Source of the DNA: Chryseobacterium luquanense
GTDB taxonomy: Bacteria; Bacteroidota; Bacteroidia; Flavobacteriales; Weeksellaceae
Assembly: GCF_026460945.1 (NCBI RefSeq)
Contig: NZ_JAOVZV010000015.1
Span: 186,001-250,000, forward strand
Length of the DNA: 64,000 nucleotides
Direction: 5' to 3'
Shown: positions 7,584 to 16,276 of the stretch, in pieces
Position numbering within the stretch: position 1 is the stretch's first letter
Layout of the letters: each line of letters opens with the position of its first letter
Translations under genes and position numbers: made by a program
Notes under the pieces: model-generated
Seen by the model: only the letters and a program-made list of their open reading frames with translations
Database searches by the model: none
What the model was told of the DNA's origin: nothing

Positions 7584-9380
7584 TTACTTCTGGGTTTTTT
7601 TCCAAAGCTCCATTTTTCTATTTAAAACATCCAAAGGAAGACAACCTTGGTTTAAAACTTCATCATGAAATTTTGCCAAGCTGAATTTATTCCCCAATTC
7701 TTTTTGATATTTTTCTCTCAATTCTCGGATTCTTAAAGAACCGATTTTATATCCTAAAGCTTGTCCAGGCATTGCCATATAACGCTCTATTTCTGCAGTT
7801 GCTCCAGCTTCATCGTAAGCAATGTTGTTCAGAAAATAAGTGATGGCTTCTTCTCTCGTCATTTTTCCGGTGTGAATTCCTGTGTCAACAACCAAACGAA
7901 CCGCACGAAGCATTTGATCGCTCAAATACCCCATTTTTTGATAAGGATCTGTGTACAAACCGAATTCCGGACCTAAAGTCTCGCAATAATGTGCCCAACC
8001 TTCACCATAAGCTCCAAACCAACCGAATCTCATGAATTTAGGAAGTTTTGTATTTTCCTGCTGCAGAGAAACCTGATAATGATGTCCAGGAATTGCTTCG
8101 TGTAAAAACAGAGACTCCATTCCGGAAGTAACGTTGAATTTGGATGGATCCGGAAGTGGCATGTAGAAAATTCCGGGTCTTTTTCCATCCGGAGTTCCCT
8201 GAATATATTCTGCACTTGCACTTGCTTCTCTGAATTTTTCAGTTTGTCTGATTTCAAACTTCGTTTTTGGCGTTACGCTGAACATGGTTTTCAACTTCGG
8301 AGTAATTTTAGCTAAAATTCCATTAAACCCATCCAACACCTCTTTTGACGTTTTATAAGGCATTGCTTTGGGATCTGTTTTCACAGAATTGATAAACTCT
8401 TCAAGCGTTCCGTTGAAACCAACTTGCTGTTTTACTTTTTCCATTTCGCCACGAAGCATCGCAACTTGTTGTAGCCCGATTTTATTTATTTCTTCGGGAG
8501 TTTTATTGGTAGTTGTCCAGCTTTTAGCATAATATTTATAAATGTTGTCTCCTTTCGGTAAGCTGTTGTAACCATCTGTTTCTCTTGACTTAGGCAAATA
8601 TTCTTTCTCTAAAAAGTCGCCCATTTTTGTGTAAGCCGGAATGATGTTTTTTGTAATCGCTTCTTTATACAGATTTGTTAATTTTTCTTTCTGTTCTTTG
8701 CTGAAATCTTTTGGGAAATTTTTTATCGGTCCGTAGAAAATATTCTTTTCAAAATCGGAAGTAGTGATTTCTTCAGCTTTCATTTGAGGAATCATTTTTA
8801 CGACCAATTTTCTTGGTAAAACAATTTTATTATTAATTCCTTCACGGAAATTTTCTGTTGCAGCATTCATCCATTCCGGAAATTTTTCCATTCTTTTTAA
8901 CCAATCTTCGTAATCTTTTTCAGTATTAAAAGGCTGGCTTCCTTGTCCGCTTCCATACAATGGGAAATTCAACGGAAGTCCTCCAAACTGGGTAAACGGA
9001 ATATATTCCGGATGAAAAGAATAGGCTTCAATTTTGTCTTTTAAAGTATAATCCAAAACATCATAAACCACCTTGTCTTCATCGGAAAGGCCTTTGTAAT
9101 CAACGTTTTCTAGCTGTTTTTGAACTGAATTATAAAATGCAACTTCACCTGAAATGAAATCTTTATCAATATTAATGGAAAGTTGGTCGTTATATCTTAA
9201 ATCTCCTTGTGATGTGGCTTCCAAAGGATAAAGTTTTAAATATTGTTCATAATAATTTGAGGCGATAGAATCAATATTTGTTGGTGTCACTTTCGTTAAA
9301 GGTGAATCTGATTTTTTGCACGAAGCAACAGTTACCGCTAAACCAAGCCCGATTAAGGTTTTAAATACAATATTTTTCAT
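7584..9380 (-). CDS. DUF885 family lipoprotein, putative metallopeptidase
   Basis: A 598-residue lipoprotein: MKNIVFKTLIGLGLAVTVAS precedes a lipobox Cys (VASCKKSD). The conserved DUF885 motif LFLHEAIPGHHYQVSLQQE (around residues 435-453) resembles a zinc-binding HExxxxH site, and YGEGWAHYCETLGPEFG provides further conserved residues. Related proteins are thought to be zinc carboxypeptidases acting in the periplasm or at the outer membrane. Full length for the family. It stands alone, with a long upstream intergenic region that also serves the divergent acidic-protein gene. Substrate unknown. Confidence 0.85.
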   Translation of the reverse strand: MKNIVFKTLIGLGLAVTVASCKKSDSPLTKVTPTNIDSIASNYYEQYLKLYPLEATSQGDLRYNDQLSINIDKDFISGEVAFYNSVQKQLENVDYKGLSDEDKVVYDVLDYTLKDKIEAYSFHPEYIPFTQFGGLPLNFPLYGSGQGSQPFNTEKDYEDWLKRMEKFPEWMNAATENFREGINNKIVLPRKLVVKMIPQMKAEEITTSDFEKNIFYGPIKNFPKDFSKEQKEKLTNLYKEAITKNIIPAYTKMGDFLEKEYLPKSRETDGYNSLPKGDNIYKYYAKSWTTTNKTPEEINKIGLQQVAMLRGEMEKVKQQVGFNGTLEEFINSVKTDPKAMPYKTSKEVLDGFNGILAKITPKLKTMFSVTPKTKFEIRQTEKFREASASAEYIQGTPDGKRPGIFYMPLPDPSKFNVTSGMESLFLHEAIPGHHYQVSLQQENTKLPKFMRFGWFGAYGEGWAHYCETLGPEFGLYTDPYQKMGYLSDQMLRAVRLVVDTGIHTGKMTREEAITYFLNNIAYDEAGATAEIERYMAMPGQALGYKIGSLRIRELREKYQKELGNKFSLAKFHDEVLNQGCLPLDVLNRKMELWKKTQK

Positions 9381-9562
9381 TGATAATCTTTATTTTTCTA
9401 TTTGTAAGAAGAAATGCAATTGTTGTTACAAAATTTGTGAACTGCATTTAATTTTAAAGAGTTAATTCACAAAAATAACCAATATTGTAAATCAAATCTG
9501 TTTTAAACTGAGATTTTAGTGAAAATAATTTTCAAAACAGTTTTCAAATTCACACATTTTTT

Positions 9563-9570
9563 TATCTTTG
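9563..9570 (+). promoter_or_regulatory. Putative -7 promoter element for the acidic-protein gene
   Basis: TATCTTTG matches the Bacteroidota -7 consensus TAnnTTTG. The region about 19 bases upstream (TTTTCA near 9541) is only a partial match to the -33 TTTG. A start site near 9577 would give a leader of about 40 bases before ATG 9619. Inferred from consensus only. Confidence 0.45.
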
Positions 9571-9618
9571 CCTAAAGCATTTAACAATCATAGTATTACA
9601 GTTCTTTTTTAAGAAATA

Positions 9619-10080
9619 ATGAAAGGGATTTTAAAAATTTACCATCCGGACGAAACGCTTAAATACAATATTAAAAATACTTATTGCAAAGCGTTTTATA
9701 GTAATCAAAAACATTTTCTGGAAGTTGAGGTCATCACAGATGACAGTTTAGACCATGTTGACGACGATTCTTTACAATATAATTTTCCTCAGCTATCGCT
9801 AGAAGTAATTGAATTTCCGATAGATTCTTCAGAAATTGAAGGAAAGAAATTTGAAATCAACGATTCCGACGATGAGGTTTACACAGAAGTAAACTTGTTT
9901 GATGACGAAGATGCGTTCATTTACGACAACGAACTTTGCTTTGAGAAAAATGAAGAAGACGAACTTCAGGTAATTTGGAAAGGAACGATTGATGATTTTT
10001 ATACCGGTTCAGATACACCGCTTCCTTTCAGACTAAAGTGTGAATTTACACCAGACGAAATTATTGTAGACGAAGACTAA
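9619..10080 (+). CDS. Acidic hypothetical protein
   Basis: A 153-residue soluble protein with extreme acidity in its middle and C-terminal parts (INDSDDEVYTEVNLFDDEDA; TPDEIIVDED). There is no signal peptide or membrane segment, so it is probably cytoplasmic. The N-terminus MKGILKIYHPDETLKYNI and TPLPFRLKCEFTPDEIIV look like beta strands. I do not recognise a family. It is followed by a hairpin with a T-rich tail and so appears to be monocistronic, separated from exbB by its own terminator. Confidence 0.7.
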   Translation: MKGILKIYHPDETLKYNIKNTYCKAFYSNQKHFLEVEVITDDSLDHVDDDSLQYNFPQLSLEVIEFPIDSSEIEGKKFEINDSDDEVYTEVNLFDDEDAFIYDNELCFEKNEEDELQVIWKGTIDDFYTGSDTPLPFRLKCEFTPDEIIVDED

Positions 10081-10102
10081 TTGTCTTTTAAATATTAATT
10101 GT

Positions 10103-10146
10103 AAATTTCTTTTCAAATCTTTTTTTGGAAAGAAATTTGCTTTTTT
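10103..10146 (+). terminator. Rho-independent terminator after the acidic-protein gene
   Basis: Inverted repeat AAATTTCTTT (10103-10112) and AAAGAAATTT (10129-10138), followed by GCTTTTTTG. AT-rich stem with a T-tract, placed just after the stop at 10080. Confidence 0.55.
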
Positions 10147-10213
10147 GTGACATTATTATATTTGGGATGTGTTTTTTAAGCTTATTTTAAGATAAGTATT
10201 GATAATATTCCGT

Positions 10214-10221
10214 TATTTTTG
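10214..10221 (+). promoter_or_regulatory. Putative -7 promoter element for the exbB operon
   Basis: TATTTTTG fits TAnnTTTG, 32 bases upstream of the exbB ATG at 10253. No clear -33 TTTG at the expected distance, so support is modest. Confidence 0.35.
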
Positions 10222-10252
10222 TCGTTTAAAACCTTTATAAAATAATCAATTA

Positions 10253-10957
10253 ATGCTGTTAACGGAACTTACTCAGATTTTGTTTGCACAGGTTACTGTA
10301 CCTGCTGTACCTCTCGAGAAAATTGAATTTTCTTTTTGGGATATCCTTTTTCATGGTGGAATCTTCGCTAAGATAGTGATGGTAACCGTTTTGTCATTGG
10401 GAGTTTTCTCAGTGTATCTGTTTTTTGAAAGATTTTTCTTTATCCAGAGAATGGCTTCCAAAACAGATTCTAATTTTATGAATAACATTGAAGATTTCAT
10501 AAGAAACGGAAAGATAGAAGCTGCAGCAGATTATTGTAAAACGCAAAACTCACCGGAATCCAGAATTTTAGAAAAAGGAATTTCAAGATTGGGAAGACCT
10601 GTTTCTGATATTGTAAGTGCAATGGAATCTCAAGCTCAGATTGAAGTTGCCAATATGGAAAAACATTTAAATCTTTTGGCAGCTGTTCCAAGTATTGCTC
10701 CGATGTTGGGGCTTTTAGGAACCGTTATCGGGATGATTATTGCCTTCTTTGATTTGTCTCATGCAGAAGGTGCTTTTTCACCAAAAACGCTTTCGGAAGG
10801 TATTTATACGGCTCTTGGGCAAACGGCGGTCGGTTTAGCGGTGGCAATTCCGGCTAACTTTTTCTATAATTTACTTTTAACAAGAATTGATAAGTTTGTA
10901 TTGAGAACTCAGAATATCTCTGGAGAATTTTTAGATATCATTAATAAACCTTTATAA
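10253..10957 (+). CDS. exbB: MotA/TolQ/ExbB proton channel family protein
   Basis: A 234-residue inner membrane protein. ExbB and ExbD form the proton-driven motor that energises TonB for uptake through outer membrane receptors. Three membrane segments are visible: IFAKIVMVTVLSLGVFSVYL near residue 40, LLAAVPSIAPMLGLLGTVIG near residue 145, and LGQTAVGLAVAIPANFFY near residue 185. The long cytoplasmic region between the first and second is standard, and APMLGLLGTVIGMI is the family hallmark. Four bases separate it from exbD and six bases separate exbD from tonB, so the three form an operon. Confidence 0.92.
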   Translation: MLLTELTQILFAQVTVPAVPLEKIEFSFWDILFHGGIFAKIVMVTVLSLGVFSVYLFFERFFFIQRMASKTDSNFMNNIEDFIRNGKIEAAADYCKTQNSPESRILEKGISRLGRPVSDIVSAMESQAQIEVANMEKHLNLLAAVPSIAPMLGLLGTVIGMIIAFFDLSHAEGAFSPKTLSEGIYTALGQTAVGLAVAIPANFFYNLLLTRIDKFVLRTQNISGEFLDIINKPL

Positions 10958-10961
10958 ATCT

Positions 10962-11357
10962 ATGAAAATTCAGAGAAGAAATAAAGCGCACCCAGAATTT
11001 AGTTTAGCAGCGATGACAGACGTTATCTTGCTGATGTTGATATTCTTTATGATTACCTCTTCTGCGGCTAATCAAAGTGCAATTGATGTAAAACTTCCGC
11101 AAACAGGAAGTGTGGAAGATAACATTCCTAATCCGATGACGGTAAGCGTAAAACCGGATGGTTCTTATTACGTTGATGACAAACCTGTAAGCCGCGAATT
11201 GGTAGAACAAACAATTGTAGCCGATCTTCAGAGCAAATCAGCAAAATCATTTACCATCAGAGCAGACGAAAGTACGATGCATAAAGATGTGGTTTTCTTA
11301 ATGGAAATTGCAGAAAAGCATAAATTTAATATTGCTATTGCAACGGTTAAAGAATAA
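10962..11357 (+). CDS. exbD: ExbD/TolR family biopolymer transport protein
   Basis: A 131-residue protein with a short cytoplasmic N-terminus, one membrane helix (AAMTDVILLMLIFFMITSSA, residues about 17-36) and a periplasmic domain. The Asp in MTDVILLMLIFF is the essential proton-carrying residue of the family. The periplasmic part carries the usual DLQSKSAKSFTIRADEST strand region. It partners the ExbB immediately upstream and the TonB-like protein immediately downstream. Confidence 0.92.
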   Translation: MKIQRRNKAHPEFSLAAMTDVILLMLIFFMITSSAANQSAIDVKLPQTGSVEDNIPNPMTVSVKPDGSYYVDDKPVSRELVEQTIVADLQSKSAKSFTIRADESTMHKDVVFLMEIAEKHKFNIAIATVKE

Positions 11358-11363
11358 TCAAAA

Positions 11364-12242
11364 ATGAGAGGTTACACGATAAATAGGGATGAAGAAAATA
11401 AAGATAAGTTAAAAAGCGCTGTGCTTTCTATCATTATTTGGTCTGCTATTTTGATATTCGTTTTCATTTATAAAATGAAACCTACGGTGCGTGAAAAAGA
11501 GCCTGAAGTTATCACAACTATGCTCGTCAATTTCGGAGATAACAGAAATGGAGCTGGAATTGATGAACCGGCCAATCAAGAAGGAAGCTTGGCTGCAAAA
11601 GCTGTAGAAACTGCTCCTGAATCGGTTGAAAATGTTGTTTCTGAACCCAAAACCGTAATTACTCCAGAACCAAAACCTGAAGCTAAGAAAAGCGAGGTAA
11701 AAGATAAAATTATTACCGGAAACAATACCAAAGTTACCGCTCCTAAAAAAGAAGATTCTAAAACGAATAAAAAATCAACGGCAAGTTCAACAACGAAAAG
11801 CACAAAAAGCTCTGCAACGACAGTCAATTCTAAAACAGGAAGCGGCGATGGAAAGGGTAATGCAGCAATCGGAAATTTAATTAAGGGTCGTGGAACAAAA
11901 CCTGGAAGTCAAGGTACAGGTGATGGAATTGGTAACAATGGAGATCCTTTAGGTGGCGATGGAAATGGCGACAGCAAAGTAGGAATTGACCGTCGATTAG
12001 TTGGTTATATTCCAGGAACGATGGGAAGAGGAGGAGCTCAACCGAGTCACAATTGCTCTGCAAGTGGATCGATTACCATTGCTTACACCGTAGATAAAGC
12101 CGGAAATGTTTCTTCCGCTAGAAGATCGGGCGGAGTCTCAGATCCTTGTGTGGTTTCCACTTCTGTTGCGTGGGTTAAGAAATATGTAAAAGCCGAAAAA
12201 GCCAGTGTTTCATCCACAGGAAGTTATAACATTACATTCTAA
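11364..12242 (+). CDS. tonB: TonB-like energy transducer with Gly-rich linker
   Basis: A 292-residue protein anchored by one N-terminal helix (SAVLSIIIWSAILIFVFIYK, about residues 18-37). A Lys/Pro/Glu/Thr-rich periplasmic stretch (residues 70-160) leads into a Gly/Asp/Asn-rich segment, then a small C-terminal domain with SITIAYTVDKAGNVSSARRS, the beta-strand core of the TonB/TolA C-terminal fold. Function is to transmit ExbBD energy to outer membrane receptors. The linker differs from the classic Pro-Lys/Pro-Glu spacer of E. coli TonB. Identification depends partly on gene order. A strong terminator follows. Confidence 0.82.
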   Translation: MRGYTINRDEENKDKLKSAVLSIIIWSAILIFVFIYKMKPTVREKEPEVITTMLVNFGDNRNGAGIDEPANQEGSLAAKAVETAPESVENVVSEPKTVITPEPKPEAKKSEVKDKIITGNNTKVTAPKKEDSKTNKKSTASSTTKSTKSSATTVNSKTGSGDGKGNAAIGNLIKGRGTKPGSQGTGDGIGNNGDPLGGDGNGDSKVGIDRRLVGYIPGTMGRGGAQPSHNCSASGSITIAYTVDKAGNVSSARRSGGVSDPCVVSTSVAWVKKYVKAEKASVSSTGSYNITF

Positions 12243-12248
12243 AAATAT

Positions 12249-12277
12249 AAAAGCACTTTATTCAAGTGCTTTTTTTA
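12249..12277. terminator. Bidirectional terminator after tonB
   Basis: AAAGCACTT-TATTC-AAGTGCTTT with T-tract on the plus strand and A-rich flank for minus-strand use. It lies between convergent genes and includes the last codons of the minus-strand neighbour. Confidence 0.75.
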
Positions 12278-12650
12278 TTTCGGTGATTCTGTTAATAATT
12301 GGAAGCGCAAAAATTCCACTGGTTTGTAAATACAGCTCATAGAATGTCTTTGCCTTGTCTAAAAAATCACTATTTGCAAGTACTTTTCCGTTATAGTAAA
12401 ATAGATTTCCGAGCATTTCATAATAGTCTTTGTGATCTCTTTCCTGTCTTTCTTTGACGATTTCAATAACTTCTTCTTTTGATTTTGCTGAAAGTTCTTT
12501 AAAATCAAATTTAAAAATGTCTTTCATTAAAGAATCAAAATCCAGATCTTTCTGCATTAAACTTTCTTCGGGTTTGTCTAAGATTAGTTTTTCTAAAGCT
12601 TGAGATAACTGACGGATGAGTCTTAGGGTGAATTCTTTATCTGTGATCAT
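12258..12650 (-). CDS. Hypothetical helical protein
   Basis: A 130-residue soluble protein starting MITDKEFTLRLIRQLSQALEK. It is almost wholly amphipathic helix, with a Lys/Glu-rich middle (SKEEVIEIVKERQERDHKDYYE) and a C-terminal region (LDKAKTFYELYLQTSG) resembling a TPR-like helix pair. This resembles small DUF6483-type proteins, but I am not sure of the family. No signal peptide. Its stop codon sits inside the shared terminator hairpin. Confidence 0.6.
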   Translation of the reverse strand: MITDKEFTLRLIRQLSQALEKLILDKPEESLMQKDLDFDSLMKDIFKFDFKELSAKSKEEVIEIVKERQERDHKDYYEMLGNLFYYNGKVLANSDFLDKAKTFYELYLQTSGIFALPIINRITEIKKALE

Positions 12651-12706
12651 AATATAGGTAAAGTGTTTAGATATTTTAAATTTATTAAAATTAATATTTT
12701 AAAGCA

Positions 12707-13216
12707 TTAGTATTTGTTACATAATATAGAAATTGTTATAGTAAAAATGCTACCTACGATAAAAACAAGCATACTAAAAACAAAATCATTTTGACTTGAT
12801 TTTCTGTTCTCAATTTTACTGTATCGATGAATGGCTTCTTTGTAGACGAGCAAAGGAATTGGCTCTATTTTAAAAATCCATTTAAAAATTAATCGAGCAA
12901 TTTGAGTATATATATAAATAAAAATAGGTAAAATAGATGTTACAAAATCCTCTATAATTATCATCCAAAATATACATATTATCACCCAAAATAATGAGAA
13001 ATACACATTCCGAAACTTCTCTGATAATGGTGCTGAAATAGGAACCCAACAAATAATTAATAATATAATTGAAACAATAATTCTTACAGCTTCTAAACAA
13101 ATATTATTGATGTTGAAATAGTTAATTAAAGCTTCAAAAAAGAGTATTAAAGTAAGAAAAACCACTTCATAAAAAGATAAGGATTGTAGAAAAAATCCAC
13201 ATTTTATATTTTTCAA
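12707..13216 (-). CDS. Hypothetical multi-pass membrane protein
   Basis: A 169-residue protein with about four to five hydrophobic segments: FYEVVFLTLILFFEALINYF, IVSIILLIICWVPISAPL, YFSLFWVIICIFWMIIIED and, at the C-terminus, FVFSMLVFIVGSIFTITISI. Probably an inner membrane protein. No family recognised and no charged residues within helices to suggest transport. The A+T bias is higher than in its neighbours, which may hint at recent acquisition or relaxed constraint. It lies 35 bases upstream of the SpmAB-like start region on the same strand's downstream side. Confidence 0.55.
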   Translation of the reverse strand: MKNIKCGFFLQSLSFYEVVFLTLILFFEALINYFNINNICLEAVRIIVSIILLIICWVPISAPLSEKFRNVYFSLFWVIICIFWMIIIEDFVTSILPIFIYIYTQIARLIFKWIFKIEPIPLLVYKEAIHRYSKIENRKSSQNDFVFSMLVFIVGSIFTITISILCNKY

Positions 13217-13251
13217 CTCACAAAATTTAGTTTAATTTGATTTAAAAAAAG

Positions 13252-14655
13252 CTAAGCAAAAAACAAATACGCCAATCCAATTGCAGTAATCACGCCCACC
13301 AAATCCGCCAAAAGCATGGCAACAACGGTATATCTCGTGTTTTTCACAGCTACTGCTCCAAAATAAACTGCAATCACATAAAACGTCGTATCTGAGCTTC
13401 CCTGAAGAATCGCTGCCAATTTTCCCTGGAAGCTGTCTGCACCAAAAGTTCTCATTGTATCTACCATCATACCTCTGGCTCCAGAACCGGATAACGGTTT
13501 AATTAAAGCAGTTGGAAGTCCGTCAACAAATCTTGCATCAAGATTGGATGCGCTTGCAACCCACTTCATTCCGTCAATAATTACCTCAAAAACACCGGAA
13601 GTTCTTAAAAGCGAAATCGCAATCAACATTCCAACTAAATAAGGAATAATCTTTACACAGGTTGTAAAACCTTCTTTTGCACCTTCAATAAACGCATCAA
13701 AGACATTTATTTTTTTGTACACCGCACCAAGAACAATCGCCACGAAAATAAAAAGAATCAAACCATTGCTTAAAACCTGACTGAATGTATCTAAATTTTC
13801 TTTGGTAAGACCTGTTAAATACCAAACAAGAAGTGCAACCAGTAGTGAAACTCCACCAATGTAAGCCAAAAGTACGGGTTTCAAAAGGTTGATTTTCTGA
13901 TAAATAGAAACAATAATCATTGCTGCTAACGTTGCTGCAAAAGTGGCAATCATGCAGTAAAGGAAAATATCGGTTGGGTTTTTAGATCCATTTGAAGCTC
14001 GTAATGCAATAATAGAAACCGGAATCAGCGTCATTCCTCCTGCATGAAGGCAGAGAAACATAATTTGCGAATTGCTTGCAGTGTCTTTATTGGGATTCAA
14101 AGTCTGTAAACTTTCCATCGCTTTTAATCCAAAAGGTGTTGCAGCATTATCTAAACCTAAAAGATTGGCGCTGAAATTCATTAGCATATGTCCGAAAGCG
14201 GGATGGTTTTTAGGGATTTCAGGAAATAATTTGGAAAAGAAAGGTTGAATTAATCTGCTTAATAAATTGATTCCGCCTGCTTTTTCGGCAATGCTCATGA
14301 ATCCCATAAATAAAGCCATAATTCCTATTAATCCTAAACAGATTTTCACTGCGGTTTCGGAAGTACCGATAACGCCGTCTGTCTGTTGAATTCTATAAAC
14401 TTTTACATTTTGTTTTAAAGAATCAGTTTTATAATGAATTCTACTTTCAGCAAAATCATTTTTCTTCATCAAACTATCTCTCACAATTGGGGAAAGGGTG
14501 TTGATTTTTTGGGTTGCAATCTGTACTGTATCACCACCTTTTCCAACAACCATATCGTTGAATATAGTTTTGTAATGGTTTGACGAAATATATTTTACAC
14601 TTGCAATCGCAATGGCGATGATAATAAAAGCCGACCAAATTCTGCTGAGAACCAT
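13252..14655 (-). CDS. Fused SpmA/SpmB nucleoside-recognition membrane protein
   Basis: A 467-residue membrane protein joining two domains that are separate proteins in Bacillus. The SpmA-like half has LLGLDNAATPFGLKAMESL and IMFLCLHAGGMTLIPVSII; the SpmB-like half has PTALIKPLSGSGARGMMVD and ILQGSSDTTFYVIAVYFGAV. Both are Gate/nucleoside-recognition domains with re-entrant or membrane helices. In Bacillus, SpmA and SpmB affect spore-core dehydration; this organism does not sporulate, so the role is probably transport of an unknown small molecule. An extra hydrophilic insert at residues 30-95 precedes the first Gate domain. Confidence 0.85.
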   Translation of the reverse strand: MVLSRIWSAFIIIAIAIASVKYISSNHYKTIFNDMVVGKGGDTVQIATQKINTLSPIVRDSLMKKNDFAESRIHYKTDSLKQNVKVYRIQQTDGVIGTSETAVKICLGLIGIMALFMGFMSIAEKAGGINLLSRLIQPFFSKLFPEIPKNHPAFGHMLMNFSANLLGLDNAATPFGLKAMESLQTLNPNKDTASNSQIMFLCLHAGGMTLIPVSIIALRASNGSKNPTDIFLYCMIATFAATLAAMIIVSIYQKINLLKPVLLAYIGGVSLLVALLVWYLTGLTKENLDTFSQVLSNGLILFIFVAIVLGAVYKKINVFDAFIEGAKEGFTTCVKIIPYLVGMLIAISLLRTSGVFEVIIDGMKWVASASNLDARFVDGLPTALIKPLSGSGARGMMVDTMRTFGADSFQGKLAAILQGSSDTTFYVIAVYFGAVAVKNTRYTVVAMLLADLVGVITAIGLAYLFFA

Positions 14656-14778
14656 TTGATTAAATTAATTTTTAGAAAAGATAATAATTTTAATGTGAAA
14701 AATTGAACGTTTATCTAAACCATTAAGATTCAATAAAAAATTAAGAGTATTAAGAAAAGAAATAAATGATATTTTAAA

Positions 14779-15291
14779 TTATTTTTCATCCAAATAAACC
14801 AAAAAACCTTCAAAATCATCATCCAAATTTTTCAAAACCTTTGCATTGGCGGTTTTTTTCTTTAATTCATCAATGAAAAAGCTTTTTTCAAAAAACTGAC
14901 GGTGGATTCCGGGTAAAATTTCCATGAAATAATCCATCCCGATTTTGTTGTTGTGGAGATCCATTTTGGTTTCCAAAGGCTGATTTGGAAATAATTCTTC
15001 GTGCAAATCTGTAATTTTTTTGCAGAAATCCAATGCTTTTTCGGGCGAAGAAATTTTGCTGCAATACATCATGATCAGGCAACACCAAAGCGAATGTCTG
15101 AAAGCGTTTCCCTCTCCGTTTTTAGATGCCGTTTTTGGATATAATTTTTGCGCAATGGAAAAAGCTTTTACCGTTGCATAAAAACTTAAAATTGAAAATA
15201 GAGGATGAGGTAAAACAGCAGATAAGAGCTTAAGAATTTTCTTAAAACTCATGCTTTTTATGGTGTTAAAAATTACTTTAAAAGTCCTCAT
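14779..15291 (-). CDS. DUF6973-like protein
   Basis: A 170-residue protein with the histidine-rich signature NAFRHSLWCCLIMMYCSK and TKMDLHNNKIGMDYF, plus TDLHEELF between them. This His pattern (N-x-F-R-H, H-E, D-L-H-N-N) matches my recollection of the DUF6973 family, in which they may form a metal or catalytic site. No clear signal peptide, but LSAVLPHPLFSILSFYATVKAF could be a membrane-associated helix. Function unknown. A terminator lies between it and accD. Confidence 0.65.
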   Translation of the reverse strand: MRTFKVIFNTIKSMSFKKILKLLSAVLPHPLFSILSFYATVKAFSIAQKLYPKTASKNGEGNAFRHSLWCCLIMMYCSKISSPEKALDFCKKITDLHEELFPNQPLETKMDLHNNKIGMDYFMEILPGIHRQFFEKSFFIDELKKKTANAKVLKNLDDDFEGFLVYLDEK

Positions 15292-15298
15292 AAAATAA

Positions 15299-15325
15299 AA
15301 ATCTCTCCCGAAATAGAGAGAGATT
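15299..15325 (-). terminator. Terminator downstream of accD
   Basis: Stem AATCTCTC/GAGAGATT with a short loop; on the minus strand it is followed by TTTATTTT. It lies between the accD stop (15347) and the start of the next minus-strand gene. Confidence 0.7.
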
Positions 15326-15346
15326 GTATGATTTTTAGTTTAAATA

Positions 15347-16201
15347 TTAAGCTTTTACAGCTAAAAGATTTACTGTTTTTGAAACTACTTCTTTGATTTC
15401 TGTTCTTTTTACAATGAAATCTACGAAACCTTTTTCCTGCAAAAATTCTGAAGTCTGGAAACCTTCAGGCAAATCTCTACCAATAGTTTCACGGATAACT
15501 CTTGGTCCTGCAAATCCGATCAATGCTTTTGGTTCAGCCATAATGATGTCTGCAGTCATTGCAAAAGATGCGGTAATTCCACCGAAAGTCGGGTCACAAA
15601 GGTAAGCGATGTACAAAAGACCTGCTTCTGAAAGCTGAGCTAATTTAGACTGAACTTTTGCCAACTGCATCAAAGAATACGTTGCTTCCTGCATTCTCGC
15701 ACCTCCAGACTGACAAATAATCATATACGGAAGTCTTTTTTCGATACAGTAATCAATTGCTCTTCTGATTTTTTCACCCATTACAGAGCCTAAAGACCCG
15801 CCAATGAATGCAAAATCCATACAAGAAACTACCATTTCAGTTCCGTTTACAGTTCCAACAGCATTTCTGATAGAATCAGTTAATTTTGTCTTCGCTTTTA
15901 CTTCTTTTAAACGGTCTGTATAAGATTTTGTATCTTTAAAGTTAAGGATATCAATACTTTCAACATTCGCATCAAGCTCAGTAAATTTTCCTTCGTCGAA
16001 AAGAATGTCAAAAAATTCTGCACTTCCAATTCTTACGTGAAATCCATCTTCAGGAGAAACATAATTGTTTTTCTTTAGTTCATCATGTTCCACAACTTTT
16101 CCAGACGGAGTTTGATGCCAAAGTCCTTTCGGAACATCCTTTTTGTCGTCTGTAGAAGTGGTAATATTTTGTGCTTTTCTTTTAAACCAGTCGAATGCCA
16201 T
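15347..16201 (-). CDS. accD: Acetyl-CoA carboxylase carboxyltransferase beta subunit lacking the zinc ribbon
   Basis: A 284-residue protein that, with AccA, transfers carboxyl from biotin to acetyl-CoA to make malonyl-CoA for fatty acid synthesis. The crotonase-like core is clear: [37 protein letters not shown] and [14 protein letters not shown]. coli AccD begins with a Cys4 zinc ribbon (CDSCG...CPKC); here the aligned positions read HQTPSGKVV and [10 protein letters not shown], with no Cys in the first 100 residues. The ribbon fold outline is kept but zinc is presumably not bound. It lies downstream of fbaA across a palindromic spacer. Confidence 0.92.
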   Translation of the reverse strand: MAFDWFKRKAQNITTSTDDKKDVPKGLWHQTPSGKVVEHDELKKNNYVSPEDGFHVRIGSAEFFDILFDEGKFTELDANVESIDILNFKDTKSYTDRLKEVKAKTKLTDSIRNAVGTVNGTEMVVSCMDFAFIGGSLGSVMGEKIRRAIDYCIEKRLPYMIICQSGGARMQEATYSLMQLAKVQSKLAQLSEAGLLYIAYLCDPTFGGITASFAMTADIIMAEPKALIGFAGPRVIRETIGRDLPEGFQTSEFLQEKGFVDFIVKRTEIKEVVSKTVNLLAVKA

Positions 16202-16225
16202 TTATGAAATTTTAGATTTTAGATC

Positions 16226-16266
16226 TTGAATTATAGATTAAAAACAATTTAAAATCTATAATTCAA
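16226..16266. repeat. Perfect 14-bp inverted repeat between fbaA and accD
   Basis: TTGAATTATAGATT (16226-16239) and AATCTATAATTCAA (16253-16266) around a 13-base loop. The stem is AT-rich and is not followed by a T-tract in either direction, so it is not a convincing terminator. It may be an extragenic repeat, or an RNA processing or stability hairpin between co-oriented genes. Confidence 0.5.
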
Positions 16267-16276
16267 AATTTATAAT

